A DNA stretch of 32,050 nt from Fidelibacterota bacterium. GTDB taxonomy: Bacteria; Fidelibacterota; Fidelibacteria; Fidelibacterales; Fidelibacteraceae. A program made the position numbers and the translations under genes. The notes beneath the pieces were generated by a model. It saw only the letters and a list, made by a program, of their open reading frames with translations. It was not told the origin of the DNA and ran no database searches. Each line of letters begins with the position of its first letter. Within the stretch, counting starts at the first letter, position 1. The DNA lies in the NCBI GenBank assembly GCA_030156395.1, contig JASGMP010000009.1, forward strand, positions 1 through 32,050, read 5' to 3'. Positions 1-8,315 of this stretch are shown in pieces.

Positions 1-74
1 TTCAGGGAATAAAAAAATGCTTGCAAAAAGCCGGTTTATGATAATATTTTCTATAGGGGTACAGAAAAATTATC

Positions 75-434
75 ATGAAAAAGATCGTCATTGTTGAAGA
101 CGAGAGAATCATCGCAGATGATTTACAGCTCACGCTCAAATCGTGGGGCTATGATGATGTGGTAACAATCACGTCAGCAGAAGATCTCCTTGAGCATCTG
201 GATGAGATCAGGCCGGATTTAATTCTCATGGATATCATGCTCAGAGGAAAAATGGATGGAATCGAAGCTGCTCACATCATCAACAAGAAAAAACCCATCC
301 CAATGATTTATATCACGGCATATGCAAACAAAGTCACTATTGATAAAGCAACACAAACCAATCCCCTGGGGTATCTCATTAAACCCTTTGAAGAATACCG
401 TTTAAAAGAAATCATTGACTCAGCTTTTAAATAA
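75..434 (+). CDS. Single-domain response regulator (CheY-like receiver)
   Basis: This 119-aa protein is one receiver domain with no output domain. It shows the acidic pocket near the N-terminus (VEDE, residues 7-10), the phospho-acceptor Asp at the end of beta-3 (LILMD, about residue 52), the conserved Thr (YITAY) and the switch Lys in the LIKPFEE motif. It probably takes a phosphate from a histidine kinase and acts through protein contacts or a phosphorelay. No kinase lies in the window; a partner may lie to the left, where bases 1-74 hold no complete gene. A strong terminator follows directly, so it ends its transcription unit. The receiver call is firm; its target is unknown. Confidence 0.93.
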   Translation: MKKIVIVEDERIIADDLQLTLKSWGYDDVVTITSAEDLLEHLDEIRPDLILMDIMLRGKMDGIEAAHIINKKKPIPMIYITAYANKVTIDKATQTNPLGYLIKPFEEYRLKEIIDSAFK

Positions 435-453
435 TATATATTGGAAAACCTTC

Positions 454-483
454 AAAAAAAGCCGGAGTATTCCGGCTTTTTTA
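454..483 (+). terminator. Rho-independent terminator after the response regulator
   Basis: A perfect 6-bp GC-rich hairpin, GCCGGA-gtat-TCCGGC (461-476), is flanked by an A-run on the left and a T-run on the right, so it could work in both directions. The rest of the gap to 640 is AT-rich and holds no gene. It contains a C/G-rich imperfect inverted repeat around 578-600 (CCCCTGGGGG core), which lacks a T-tract and to which I assign no function. Confidence 0.85.
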
Positions 484-639
484 CTATTTATTAGTTTGAC
501 AGACAAAAGGGAAATACTCTATTATTTAATATATGATATTTAATATTATTTTGCATTTTACCACTTACGGCGTTATTTTACCCCTGGGGGGGTGTAAAGA
601 TAAAATTATTCCTATATAGCAATATTCTTAAAAACCATT

Positions 640-1788
640 TTATTTTAGCAGTTCACTCTGGTTAAAACTCCTGTCAGGCCTTAATTGATGCAGAATGTGG
701 TCATACGCTGATGCCTTTCCAGTAAAAATTTCCGCTGTGATCGCTCCAAGTCCGGGTCCCAGCATAAATCCTTGTCCACACATGCCGGCCAGAAGGAAAT
801 AATTATTAAACCCCGGTGCCCATCCCACCAGAGGAAAGCCATCGGGAGTCATGGGATAGAGTCCCCGCCAGATTCTCCTTACTCTCAGGTGTCTCAAACG
901 GGGATAGAGTTCAACCATCCGCCGGGAAACCATGGGGAGAAATTCGGACGTGTTTTCACAATCTTTACCTTTAATAGGTGGCTCAGGTGTTATACAAAAG
1001 ACAACCTGGCCTTCATCATTCTGATAAAAATAGAAATTTGAAGATCCTTTTCCCGGACGGATATCCACAATCATGGGCTCAAAAAAATGTTTTACCGGTT
1101 CTGTGATACCCCCTTCATGGGACTCGGGGAAAACCGGGATATCCAGTCCCAATCTGGCATTCAGTTCCCTGGAATCCGCCCCGCTGGCATCAACAAAAAG
1201 ACCTGCCGCATATAAATCTTTGTTTGTTTTAACAGCATGGATATTTTGATTATCTTTTTCATAATTTCCGACGGATTCATTAAAGAAAAAGTCAACACCC
1301 GAATCCCTGGCAAGACAGGTATATGCATCAATAAGCTTCAGAGGGCTGGCGGAACCATCTTCCGGAGAAAAGGTCCCCCCTCTTAAACCCTGAGAGTAAA
1401 TACCGGGAACCCTTGCTTCCACCTCTTCCCTGTCCGCCCAATAAATATTCAGATCATGTTTATGTTGAACTGTTAAAAGATCTTTCAGGGCTATTTCATC
1501 TTTTTGGGTATAGACAGGAAAAAGGTATCCACCCTGAAACCAGCTGATATCATACCCGTAATTCTCTTTAAAATGGCTTACAATGTCCAGGCTGCGTTTG
1601 CAAATGTGAATTTTTGCCGGATCGGAATGTGTTGCCCTGATCCCTCCGATTGCCGCTCGGTTCTGTCCCCTTCCCACAGAATGATTCTTCTCGATAACCG
1701 CAATTTTCAATCCTTTTCGGGAGAGATAAAAACTTAAAGGAACACCGATACTTCCTGCACCTATGATAACCACATCATATTTTTTCAT
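640..1788 (-). CDS. FAD-dependent amino-acid/amine dehydrogenase, beta (DAO-fold) subunit
   Basis: This is a DAO-family FAD oxidoreductase (sarcosine oxidase beta, glycine oxidase, D-amino-acid dehydrogenase type). The N-terminus has the dinucleotide-binding GAGSIG (residues 10-15). The C-terminus has the family segment with GLYPMTPDGFPLVG followed by the GMCGQGFMLGPG FAD-contact region. The expected role is oxidation of a secondary amine or amino acid, passing electrons to the alpha subunit encoded just upstream. I prefer the ATG at 1788 (382 aa) because GAAGAAG precedes it and it overlaps the upstream stop by 14 nt; an in-frame ATG at 1803 would add five residues. The substrate cannot be read from sequence: proline, hydroxyproline, sarcosine, glycine and opines are all used by relatives. 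Confidence 0.85.
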   Translation of the reverse strand: MKKYDVVIIGAGSIGVPLSFYLSRKGLKIAVIEKNHSVGRGQNRAAIGGIRATHSDPAKIHICKRSLDIVSHFKENYGYDISWFQGGYLFPVYTQKDEIALKDLLTVQHKHDLNIYWADREEVEARVPGIYSQGLRGGTFSPEDGSASPLKLIDAYTCLARDSGVDFFFNESVGNYEKDNQNIHAVKTNKDLYAAGLFVDASGADSRELNARLGLDIPVFPESHEGGITEPVKHFFEPMIVDIRPGKGSSNFYFYQNDEGQVVFCITPEPPIKGKDCENTSEFLPMVSRRMVELYPRLRHLRVRRIWRGLYPMTPDGFPLVGWAPGFNNYFLLAGMCGQGFMLGPGLGAITAEIFTGKASAYDHILHQLRPDRSFNQSELLK

Positions 1789-3856
1789 GGGGATCTTCTT
1801 CATTCACTATCGATTTCAGAGGTATTTCAACACTGAGAGGTCTAAATTTTACCGGTACAACATCCTGGGGATCTACACCTGCTTGTTTAAACAGAGCAGG
1901 AAAGTGTACAGTACAGTTTTTCCCTCCACAGGCTCCCATTCCCGCCCTGAGAACTTTCAACTGGTTCATATCCCTAACCTGATGTTCTCGGATGAACTGG
2001 ATCAATTCACCGGCAGTTACCCTTTCGCATTGGCAAACCAGGGCATTTTCGGGAAAATATTCAGGGGTCGGATTGGGCAAATATTTTGTCACTTCCGGAT
2101 TCTGGACACGGATTCCCGCAACGGACAAGGCTTTATCCAAAGGAACGACGACATGAATCAGATGGGTTTTTGTCTTCTTATCGTAGCGGATTCGCCGGAC
2201 TTCTCCCTCACACGCATCATGACCTGCCGCATCACTCAGGGGGATGTGTGAACCTTCAGAAAAATCCGGAATAAATTCAAAGGGAAGCATGATTTCAGCC
2301 TGCTTCTCATTTTTTTTCCGGACCAACACAATGGCCAGTCCGGGACAAATGGACACACATTTGCCACATCCTGTGCAGCCACCAATATATTCGGGAATAT
2401 CCATCAAATCATGACGACGGGGGTTCAGGCGAATCGCATTCACGGGACAAGATGTCACACAGGGATTGCAGGGAATTTCCTGGCTACAGCGAATCACCGG
2501 TTGAAATGTTTCTTTCAGTTGAATGTCCGCTACATCCCAGACTTTTCCCGGTTTACTTTTTAAAAGTTCAGCTTTCCGGTACCACTCATCCCGGACCGGC
2601 ATTTCTTTCCCCATCTGGCGGGATAATTCCCGGGCAGCCAGTCGGCCCCCAAACATGGCGGATGATGCTTCTGCTATTTCACCGGCATCCCCGGCTTTAA
2701 CAACAGGAAATCCATAACGCTTCGCCACATCATAATATTCATCAATGGGCGTAAGCCCAGCGGCAATTAAAAGTGTATCTACCTGAAACGTTTTTCCCGT
2801 ATCCAGCAAAGGTCGAAACGATTTGTCCACCTGTGCGATGGTGATCTTTTGCAAAACATCCCTCCCTTCAGCCGATAAAATAGTATGATTCAACCAGATA
2901 GGGACTCCCATCCGTCTGATTTTGTCGGCATGGACTTTATAACCTGTCACTTCCGGAAGGATGTCGCAAATTCCGGCAACTTCAATGCCGGCCTGCAGAG
3001 CATGATAAGCTGCAATGAGCCCTACATTGCCACTGCCAACAATGAAAATCCGCTTCGATGCCAAAACCAAATCCCGGTTCACCAATGTCTGAAATGCGCC
3101 TGCACCGTACACACCTGGGAGATCATTTCCGGGAAAGACCAAAGAGCGCTCCCTGGCACCTGCACTGATCATGAGTCCCTTGAAAGCAATTCTTCCGTAG
3201 TATTTGCTATGGGTGAAAACCCCGGCATATCCATCTTCATAAATTGCCACTATAGGAGAATTCAACAGAATTTTAATATTGGGATGATTCCGGACTTTTT
3301 CCGAAAGAATCCGGGCAATATCAATACCCCGGGTTCCGGCATAACAATCATCTACAGAACCAAAAAATTTATGGGTTTGAAGCAGTAATTTACCCCCCAG
3401 GCGATCCTTATCTTCGGCAATAAGTACAGAATACCCCATTTCAGCACATTCAAGAGCACCTGTGAGTCCCGACGGCCCTCCACCAACTATTAACACGTCA
3501 CACGTATACTCTTTCTGCAATGTCCCATGATATGCCACGGTGTCATTTGGAATTTCAGGAAGATCGTCCAGTAATCGTACGGACATATTTTCTTCAAGGA
3601 GAGTTACACAGGATTTTTGAGGTTTCCCGTTGATAATTACTGTGCAATTGGAGCATTGGCCATTGGCACAGTAGATACCTTTGGGGGCATGATCTTTGGG
3701 ATGCCGGGATAATACATGAAAACCATTGGCAATCAATGCCGATGCAACAGGCTCCCCTTTTACTCCCTGATAGGATTTGCCGTTACAGGTAAATGAAACC
3801 ATTTCAACTTTATCAGGGATGGATAAAATGGGGTGTTTTCGGATGCGATGCTGCAT
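1775..3856 (-). CDS. Multi-cluster FAD/NAD(P) amino-acid dehydrogenase, alpha subunit
   Basis: This 693-aa electron-transfer subunit has four parts in order. First is a Fer2_4-type [2Fe-2S] domain with C63, C68, C71 and C83. Second is a pyridine-nucleotide-disulfide oxidoreductase module with GGGPSG (125-130) and a second nucleotide motif GSGNVG. Third is a pair of ferredoxin [4Fe-4S] motifs (CNPCVTSCP and CTGCGKCVSICP). Last is a BFD-like [2Fe-2S] domain (CQCE, then GACGGKNC). Separate proteins supply comparable domains in the hydrogen cyanide synthase and opine oxidase families; here they are fused. Residues that look like a sarcosine-oxidase alpha without the folate (GCVT) domain. Start: AAGGA lies at a good distance before the ATG. 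It sits 9 bp after the LamG lipoprotein gene and overlaps the beta gene. Confidence 0.88.
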   Translation of the reverse strand: MQHRIRKHPILSIPDKVEMVSFTCNGKSYQGVKGEPVASALIANGFHVLSRHPKDHAPKGIYCANGQCSNCTVIINGKPQKSCVTLLEENMSVRLLDDLPEIPNDTVAYHGTLQKEYTCDVLIVGGGPSGLTGALECAEMGYSVLIAEDKDRLGGKLLLQTHKFFGSVDDCYAGTRGIDIARILSEKVRNHPNIKILLNSPIVAIYEDGYAGVFTHSKYYGRIAFKGLMISAGARERSLVFPGNDLPGVYGAGAFQTLVNRDLVLASKRIFIVGSGNVGLIAAYHALQAGIEVAGICDILPEVTGYKVHADKIRRMGVPIWLNHTILSAEGRDVLQKITIAQVDKSFRPLLDTGKTFQVDTLLIAAGLTPIDEYYDVAKRYGFPVVKAGDAGEIAEASSAMFGGRLAARELSRQMGKEMPVRDEWYRKAELLKSKPGKVWDVADIQLKETFQPVIRCSQEIPCNPCVTSCPVNAIRLNPRRHDLMDIPEYIGGCTGCGKCVSICPGLAIVLVRKKNEKQAEIMLPFEFIPDFSEGSHIPLSDAAGHDACEGEVRRIRYDKKTKTHLIHVVVPLDKALSVAGIRVQNPEVTKYLPNPTPEYFPENALVCQCERVTAGELIQFIREHQVRDMNQLKVLRAGMGACGGKNCTVHFPALFKQAGVDPQDVVPVKFRPLSVEIPLKSIVNEEDPHEKI

Positions 3857-3865
3857 AAAAAGTCC

Positions 3866-4678
3866 TTAAAGTGGTCGTGTATGATGTGTACTTCGAGGGA
3901 TAGTTCCCGAAGGGGATTGAATCAGCGCGTCTATGCCGTAGCGGCCCTCATCCGGAATCAACAAACCGGAATTGGTGTTAAAGCGCCAGATACCCATCAA
4001 TCCGGCATCACCCTCATCCTGGTCAAAATGGACTGTCAATTTGGAAGGATTTGATCGATGAAAAGATATGAGATCGGAATGGAGGGCTTTGTCCCATAAC
4101 CGGCATTCATCGATGAGCCCGGTCCAGCCAAGTGAGGTTGGATCCAGTGCATCCTGCCCGATCTCAAAGAAGATCTGATCCCCTGAATCGGGGATGGCTG
4201 TAAAGTAGGAGGATGATGTTCCGATACGTGTACTATCGATCCAAAGTTCTATCCAGGATTCATCATAATTCAAATTCAAACCCATCAGATAGAATTGGTT
4301 ATTCCATGCCGGATCTGTAACAACAGCTCTGATGAGTGTGTCTGACGGGGATAAAAGATGCCAGTATGACACAGAATCTCTGAGCAAGGATACAGAAAGA
4401 ACCGTTTGAGATCCCTGAACGACTGACAACAGAGTCCGGTTTTCAGGGAATATAAGCGTATCCAGAGAAAAAAAGATTTCAAAACACCATGTTCCGTCAT
4501 TCAGAATCTCCAGACTGTCATGTGGACCTATCAGAATGCTTTCAGTGCCGGATAGTACAATCGAATGATACGCTGTTTCGGGCTCATCACAGGAAGACAA
4601 AAGGGGAATCACAGCCATCACCAGTAACATGGGTAAAAAAGAAATAATATTTCTATTATTTGACAATTTCAACATCAT
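3866..4678 (-). CDS. LamG/concanavalin-like lipoprotein
   Basis: From the ATG at 4678 this is a 270-aa secreted lipoprotein. It has a hydrophobic signal ending in the lipobox LSSC (Cys30) with Asp at +2. The mature part is about 240 residues with the hallmarks of a laminin-G/pentraxin-like jelly roll: an early WCFEIFFSL strand, ESWIELWIDS, and late LIDECRLWDKAL, a LamG-3 signature. Such domains usually bind carbohydrate or protein at the cell surface; the ligand is unknown. The start at 4678 gives an ATGA overlap with the upstream PEGA gene; an ATG at 4690 would add four residues. Its place between ilvE and the dehydrogenase genes probably reflects shared transcription more than shared chemistry. 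Confidence 0.72.
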   Translation of the reverse strand: MMLKLSNNRNIISFLPMLLVMAVIPLLSSCDEPETAYHSIVLSGTESILIGPHDSLEILNDGTWCFEIFFSLDTLIFPENRTLLSVVQGSQTVLSVSLLRDSVSYWHLLSPSDTLIRAVVTDPAWNNQFYLMGLNLNYDESWIELWIDSTRIGTSSSYFTAIPDSGDQIFFEIGQDALDPTSLGWTGLIDECRLWDKALHSDLISFHRSNPSKLTVHFDQDEGDAGLMGIWRFNTNSGLLIPDEGRYGIDALIQSPSGTIPRSTHHTRPL

Positions 4679-5160
4679 AAAGTGAGCCATATACCGGCTG
4701 CAGTCAGGAGAATCAATCCCGATACATCCAAAAGCGTCCGCCGGGTACGTTGATACTCTTTTTCCAGATGAGCCAGTTCAAGCATCACTGGCTGCCATGC
4801 CATCATGACCCTCGCTGTATCACCAGGAAAAACCCTGCATTCCCGGGATGATCGGGAGATGATGTCAAGGTGGGTTTTTCGGTCCAGATACTTAATTTTC
4901 TTATCTGATACCGGTGGGAAAAACGTGATCAGATAATTTCCGGGCGTCACATTGCATTCTACAGAAAGAGGAGATTTACCGGCATAGGATCCATGGATAT
5001 AAAGAGGAACATTATCGGCATCACAAACAATAGAAAGGCATCCGGCTTCCTGGCTGTCTGCTTTTGATGCCGTTATCAAACGAAGGAAAAGAATCAGCCC
5101 AAATATCAGGCAGATTCTTACCCTTTTTGCCCACCAGAGAGAATAATTATTTTTCGTCAT
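4675..5160 (-). CDS. Small PEGA-domain membrane protein
   Basis: A 161-aa protein with an N-terminal signal or anchor segment (about residues 12-30), a compact beta domain with PEGA-type sequence (LYIHGSYAGKSPL, then TPGNYLITFFP), a short charged stretch with helical heptad character (ELAHLEKEYQRTRR) and a C-terminal hydrophobic segment (LLDVSGLILLTAAGIWLTL). PEGA domains occur on secreted or S-layer-like proteins. The topology suggests an extracytoplasmic domain held by one or two membrane helices. I use the ATG at 5160, which overlaps the end of ilvE by 14 nt; a TTG lies one codon earlier. No clear Shine-Dalgarno, so translation may be coupled to ilvE. The domain call is moderate. Confidence 0.62.
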   Translation of the reverse strand: MTKNNYSLWWAKRVRICLIFGLILFLRLITASKADSQEAGCLSIVCDADNVPLYIHGSYAGKSPLSVECNVTPGNYLITFFPPVSDKKIKYLDRKTHLDIISRSSRECRVFPGDTARVMMAWQPVMLELAHLEKEYQRTRRTLLDVSGLILLTAAGIWLTL

Positions 5161-6217
5161 CAATGACGGTAAGCCATCCGAATTTATCGTCTAATTTTCC
5201 ATATTGGATACCAGTAATGGTATCATAGAGTTTTTGTGATTTGGGTCCGATTTTCCGGTCATTTACAACCATGGCTTCTCCTTCATAATGGAGTTCACCG
5301 ACGGGAGAAATAATGGCAGCTGTTCCTGTTCCAAAAACCTCTTCAAGCACACCCCGTTTATAGGCATCTACCACTTCGTTGAATGCAATCCGCCGTTCTT
5401 CCACAGGCCAGCCCCATTCCCGCGCGATTTTCAGTACGCTGTCCCGCGTAATACCCGGCAAAATGGTCCCTTCGTCCAAAGAAGGCGTGATCAGGGTCCC
5501 ATCAATCACAAACATGATATTCATGGTACCTACTTCATCCACATATTTGTGTTCCTTGCCATCCAGCCATAAAACCTGAGGAAATCCTCTCTGTTTTGCT
5601 GTTTGTGTGGCATAGAGACTGGCTGCGTAATTGGCGGCGGCTTTTACCTCTCCCAGTCCGCCTTTGACTACACGACTGAATTGGGTGTTTACTTCGATAC
5701 GGATGGGATTCAATCCTTCCTCATAATAAGATGCCACTGGTGATGTAATCACCATCAACCGGTATGTTTCAGAGACTTTTAAACCCAGTGTATTGTCCAT
5801 GGCAATGATAAAGGGACGCAAATAGAGGGAAGTTCCCCATTCTTTTGGAATCAGATCCCGGTCCAAATCCACAAGTTTTTTCACGGCCTCTTTGTATACA
5901 TCTTCCGGAACTTCGGGGATAAACATCCTTTTGGATGAATTCACAAGTCGCCGGTAATGGCTATCCAGCCTGAACAACCGAACCTTTCCGTCAATCCCCA
6001 TAAACGCTTTTTGTCCTTCAAACACACATTGGCCATAATGCAGCGTAATATTTGCCGGTTCGATACACAGGGGCTGATAGGGAACGATCCTGGGTTCTTC
6101 CCATGCTTTGTTCTTATAATCTATAATCAGCATGTGATCGGAAAAATATTTTCCAAAACCAAGATTTGAATAATTAATCGATCCTTTTCGCGATGTTTTA
6201 GCCTTTTCAATTTTCAT
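5147..6217 (-). CDS. ilvE: Branched-chain-amino-acid aminotransferase
   Basis: A 356-aa fold-type IV PLP aminotransferase of the BCAT type II group. It catalyses the last step of Val, Leu and Ile synthesis (and the first of their degradation) with glutamate/2-oxoglutarate. The PLP lysine is in GLGEVKAAANYAAS (Lys192). The group motif YVDEVGTMNIMFVIDG and the substrate-loop stretch LHYGQCVFEGQKAF are present. AGGTGAGGG lies just before the ATG, and 155 bp separate it from the kinase gene, so it heads the operon that runs through the PEGA, LamG and dehydrogenase genes. A perfect palindrome GGCAATTGCC (6279-6288) lies in its leader region. No other Ile/Val/Leu gene with a functional active site is in the window. 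Confidence 0.93.
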   Translation of the reverse strand: MKIEKAKTSRKGSINYSNLGFGKYFSDHMLIIDYKNKAWEEPRIVPYQPLCIEPANITLHYGQCVFEGQKAFMGIDGKVRLFRLDSHYRRLVNSSKRMFIPEVPEDVYKEAVKKLVDLDRDLIPKEWGTSLYLRPFIIAMDNTLGLKVSETYRLMVITSPVASYYEEGLNPIRIEVNTQFSRVVKGGLGEVKAAANYAASLYATQTAKQRGFPQVLWLDGKEHKYVDEVGTMNIMFVIDGTLITPSLDEGTILPGITRDSVLKIAREWGWPVEERRIAFNEVVDAYKRGVLEEVFGTGTAAIISPVGELHYEGEAMVVNDRKIGPKSQKLYDTITGIQYGKLDDKFGWLTVIDDEK

Positions 6218-6372
6218 ATTTCCCTCACCTTCTTATGGGTTTAACATACCTGATAATATGCAAATTCCGAACCAAACAGGCAATTGCCCATTCTATTTAA
6301 ACCTCAAAAGGAATTTACCAAAGCATAAACCCTAATTTCAGGAAAAAATTCTATTTATTTAGGAAATTTTTC

Positions 6373-7008
6373 TCATGTTTTGGAATTTTCCAAAAATGTG
6401 TAAATAGACCTGAAACATTCCACACGGAATGATTCGTCAGTGACAAAATCTTTATGGTCAGTCGGTATGACCAGCGTATTGATTTCACCACTCTTTTGCA
6501 GGGAACGGATCCAGCTATCATAATGGATATTTAATAAATGAAGATATTCTGGATCTATGGATTGTTCATATTCCCTCCCTCTTTTTCGGATGCGGGAAAT
6601 GAGAGAATCGGTGGATGCCTGGAGATACACAATCAAATCCGGTTTTTTTAAGTAAGACGTCATTTCATAGAATATCTCCCGGTAGCAGTCCCAGTCCCGG
6701 TCACTCATATTTCCGAATTCATGAATACTTTTGGCAAAAATCATCGCATCTTCATAGATGGTCCGGTCTTGAACGATGGTATGAGTCAGATTCTGGATTT
6801 TCTTCTGGACCTTAAAGCGTTTTCCCAGAAAAAATATTTGCAGGTGGAAGCTCCATTTTTTCATATCTGCATAAAAATCAGAGAGATATGGGTTATCCAC
6901 AACCACCTCAAAGTGGGGTTCCCAGTCATAATAATCACATAGCATGCGGGTAAAGGTGGTTTTCCCAACACCGATATTTCCCGCAATTCCAATAAAAGAA
7001 GGTTTCAC
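6373..7008 (-). CDS. Deoxynucleoside kinase (dGK/dAK-type)
   Basis: This 211-aa P-loop kinase belongs to the deoxynucleoside kinase/thymidine kinase 2 family, which phosphorylates deoxynucleosides for dNTP salvage. Visible motifs are Walker A GNIGVGKT (10-17), the substrate-binding Q-D-R stretch QDRTIYEDAMIFA, and the lid arginines in RIRKRGREYE, followed by YLHLLNIHYDSWI. The family call is firm, but the preferred base (dA, dG or dC) cannot be assigned. It begins with GTG, overlapping the mtaB stop by 4 nt (GTGA), with AGAGG about 9 nt upstream. Last gene of its operon; no obvious terminator in the 155 bp that follow. Confidence 0.88.
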   Translation of the reverse strand: MKPSFIGIAGNIGVGKTTFTRMLCDYYDWEPHFEVVVDNPYLSDFYADMKKWSFHLQIFFLGKRFKVQKKIQNLTHTIVQDRTIYEDAMIFAKSIHEFGNMSDRDWDCYREIFYEMTSYLKKPDLIVYLQASTDSLISRIRKRGREYEQSIDPEYLHLLNIHYDSWIRSLQKSGEINTLVIPTDHKDFVTDESFRVECFRSIYTFLENSKT

Positions 7009-8303
7009 AGAATGTGTCCTCTTAATATGTCTCCATCTACAGAATCAATGTTCACATCATTCATCTCGTTCAGCGTAGCCTGATGTGTACCTGTGAGAGT
7101 TTGAATATAATATTCATTAAAACCTTTTGCACCCTTCTCGTTTTCCGATTCCCATAACACACGGACGGTTTTTCCCTGAAACCGGGAAGCATAAAGAAAA
7201 CGAAGCCGTTTGTTTAGAGAACGAAGAATCCGGCTGCGCTTGATTTTTTCATGTTCTGACACCTGATTTTTCATGACTGCTGCAGGAGTCCCCTTTTTGG
7301 ATGAAAAACGAAAAATGTGGAGATAACTGAATTGTAGGGCTTCAATAAAACGATAAGTCTCCTGAAATAGGGATTCCGTCTCACCGGGAAAACCGGTAAT
7401 GATATCCGTCCCAATAGATGCCAGAGGGATTTTTTCACGGATGTACGCCACTTTTTCGACAAATTCATGACAGGTATATTTTCGATTCATCGCTTTAAGG
7501 ATAGGATCTGAACCGGCCTGAAGGGACAGATGAAAATGTGGAGCTGTGATCCGTGAAGCGGCAATATGATCAATCAAAGCATCTGTAAGAGTATTCATTT
7601 CGATGGATGATATCCGGATTCGTAAAAGTCCGTCGATCCTTTCGAGAGCCTGAATCAGATCCAGTAAATCATGGGACCCGTCCCGGTAGGCTCCGATATC
7701 GATACCTGTGAGAACTATCTCCTTGTAGTGGTGCTCTGTAACCAGTTTTCTTGTCTCTTCTATTGCATCGTAAAAGGATCTGCTTACCGGTTTCCCCCGG
7801 GCATAGGGAATCACACAAAATGTGCAATAATTGGCACACCCTTCCTGAATTTTAACAAAAGCCCGATTTCGGTTTCCGGTACTGCTGATAAAAATATTTT
7901 TCGGATAGATATCCTGGCTTTCATCACTGACACAGATGAAAGGTCTCTCAGAGGCAGGCGGTAATTTATCCAGAAATTCAAGGATTCTGAATTTATCCCG
8001 GTTTCCCAAAATCAAATCCACACCCTCAATGTGGGAAATACTGTCCGCTGCTACCTGAGGCAGACATCCAATAACGGCTATTTTCCCCTGGGGGGATGCT
8101 TTCACGGCCTGATAAATTGCACTACGGGTTTTTCTGTCTGCCTGGTTGGTCACGGTACACGAATTAATCACCGTCACATCTGCAGCCTGTTTAAAGGGGA
8201 CAACTGTCCACCCCCGCTCAATAAAAGCGGTTCTCAGGGCATCTGTTTCCGCCTGATTAAGTTTACACCCTAATGTATGGAATGATACGGTTTTCTGTGT
8301 CAA
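7005..8303 (-). CDS. mtaB: tRNA t6A37 methylthiotransferase MtaB
   Basis: This 432-aa radical-SAM methylthiotransferase converts t6A to ms2t6A at position 37 of ANN-decoding tRNAs. The N-terminal UPF0004 domain starts with SFHTLGCKLNQAE and carries cluster cysteines C13, C49 and C80. The radical-SAM motif is CANYCTFC (C156, C160, C163). A TRAM-like C-terminal region holds GKTVRVLWE. The TLGCKLNQAE start separates MtaB from MiaB and RimO. It starts with TTG at 8303 with AGGA seven bases upstream, 12 bp after rmlA, and overlaps the kinase gene, so the four genes are one operon. Confidence 0.94.
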   Translation of the reverse strand: MTQKTVSFHTLGCKLNQAETDALRTAFIERGWTVVPFKQAADVTVINSCTVTNQADRKTRSAIYQAVKASPQGKIAVIGCLPQVAADSISHIEGVDLILGNRDKFRILEFLDKLPPASERPFICVSDESQDIYPKNIFISSTGNRNRAFVKIQEGCANYCTFCVIPYARGKPVSRSFYDAIEETRKLVTEHHYKEIVLTGIDIGAYRDGSHDLLDLIQALERIDGLLRIRISSIEMNTLTDALIDHIAASRITAPHFHLSLQAGSDPILKAMNRKYTCHEFVEKVAYIREKIPLASIGTDIITGFPGETESLFQETYRFIEALQFSYLHIFRFSSKKGTPAAVMKNQVSEHEKIKRSRILRSLNKRLRFLYASRFQGKTVRVLWESENEKGAKGFNEYYIQTLTGTHQATLNEMNDVNIDSVDGDILRGHIL

Positions 8304-8315
8304 GGGATTATCCTG

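Noticed and set aside
1-74. Promoter of the response regulator and the end of an upstream gene.
   Set aside because: TTGCAA at 21-26 has no good -10 at proper spacing, and the TAA at 10-12 cannot be tied to a coding frame in so few bases.
578-600. Terminator for the dehydrogenase operon at the C/G-rich inverted repeat.
   Set aside because: No T-tract on the minus strand after the stem and imperfect pairing; not enough to call it.
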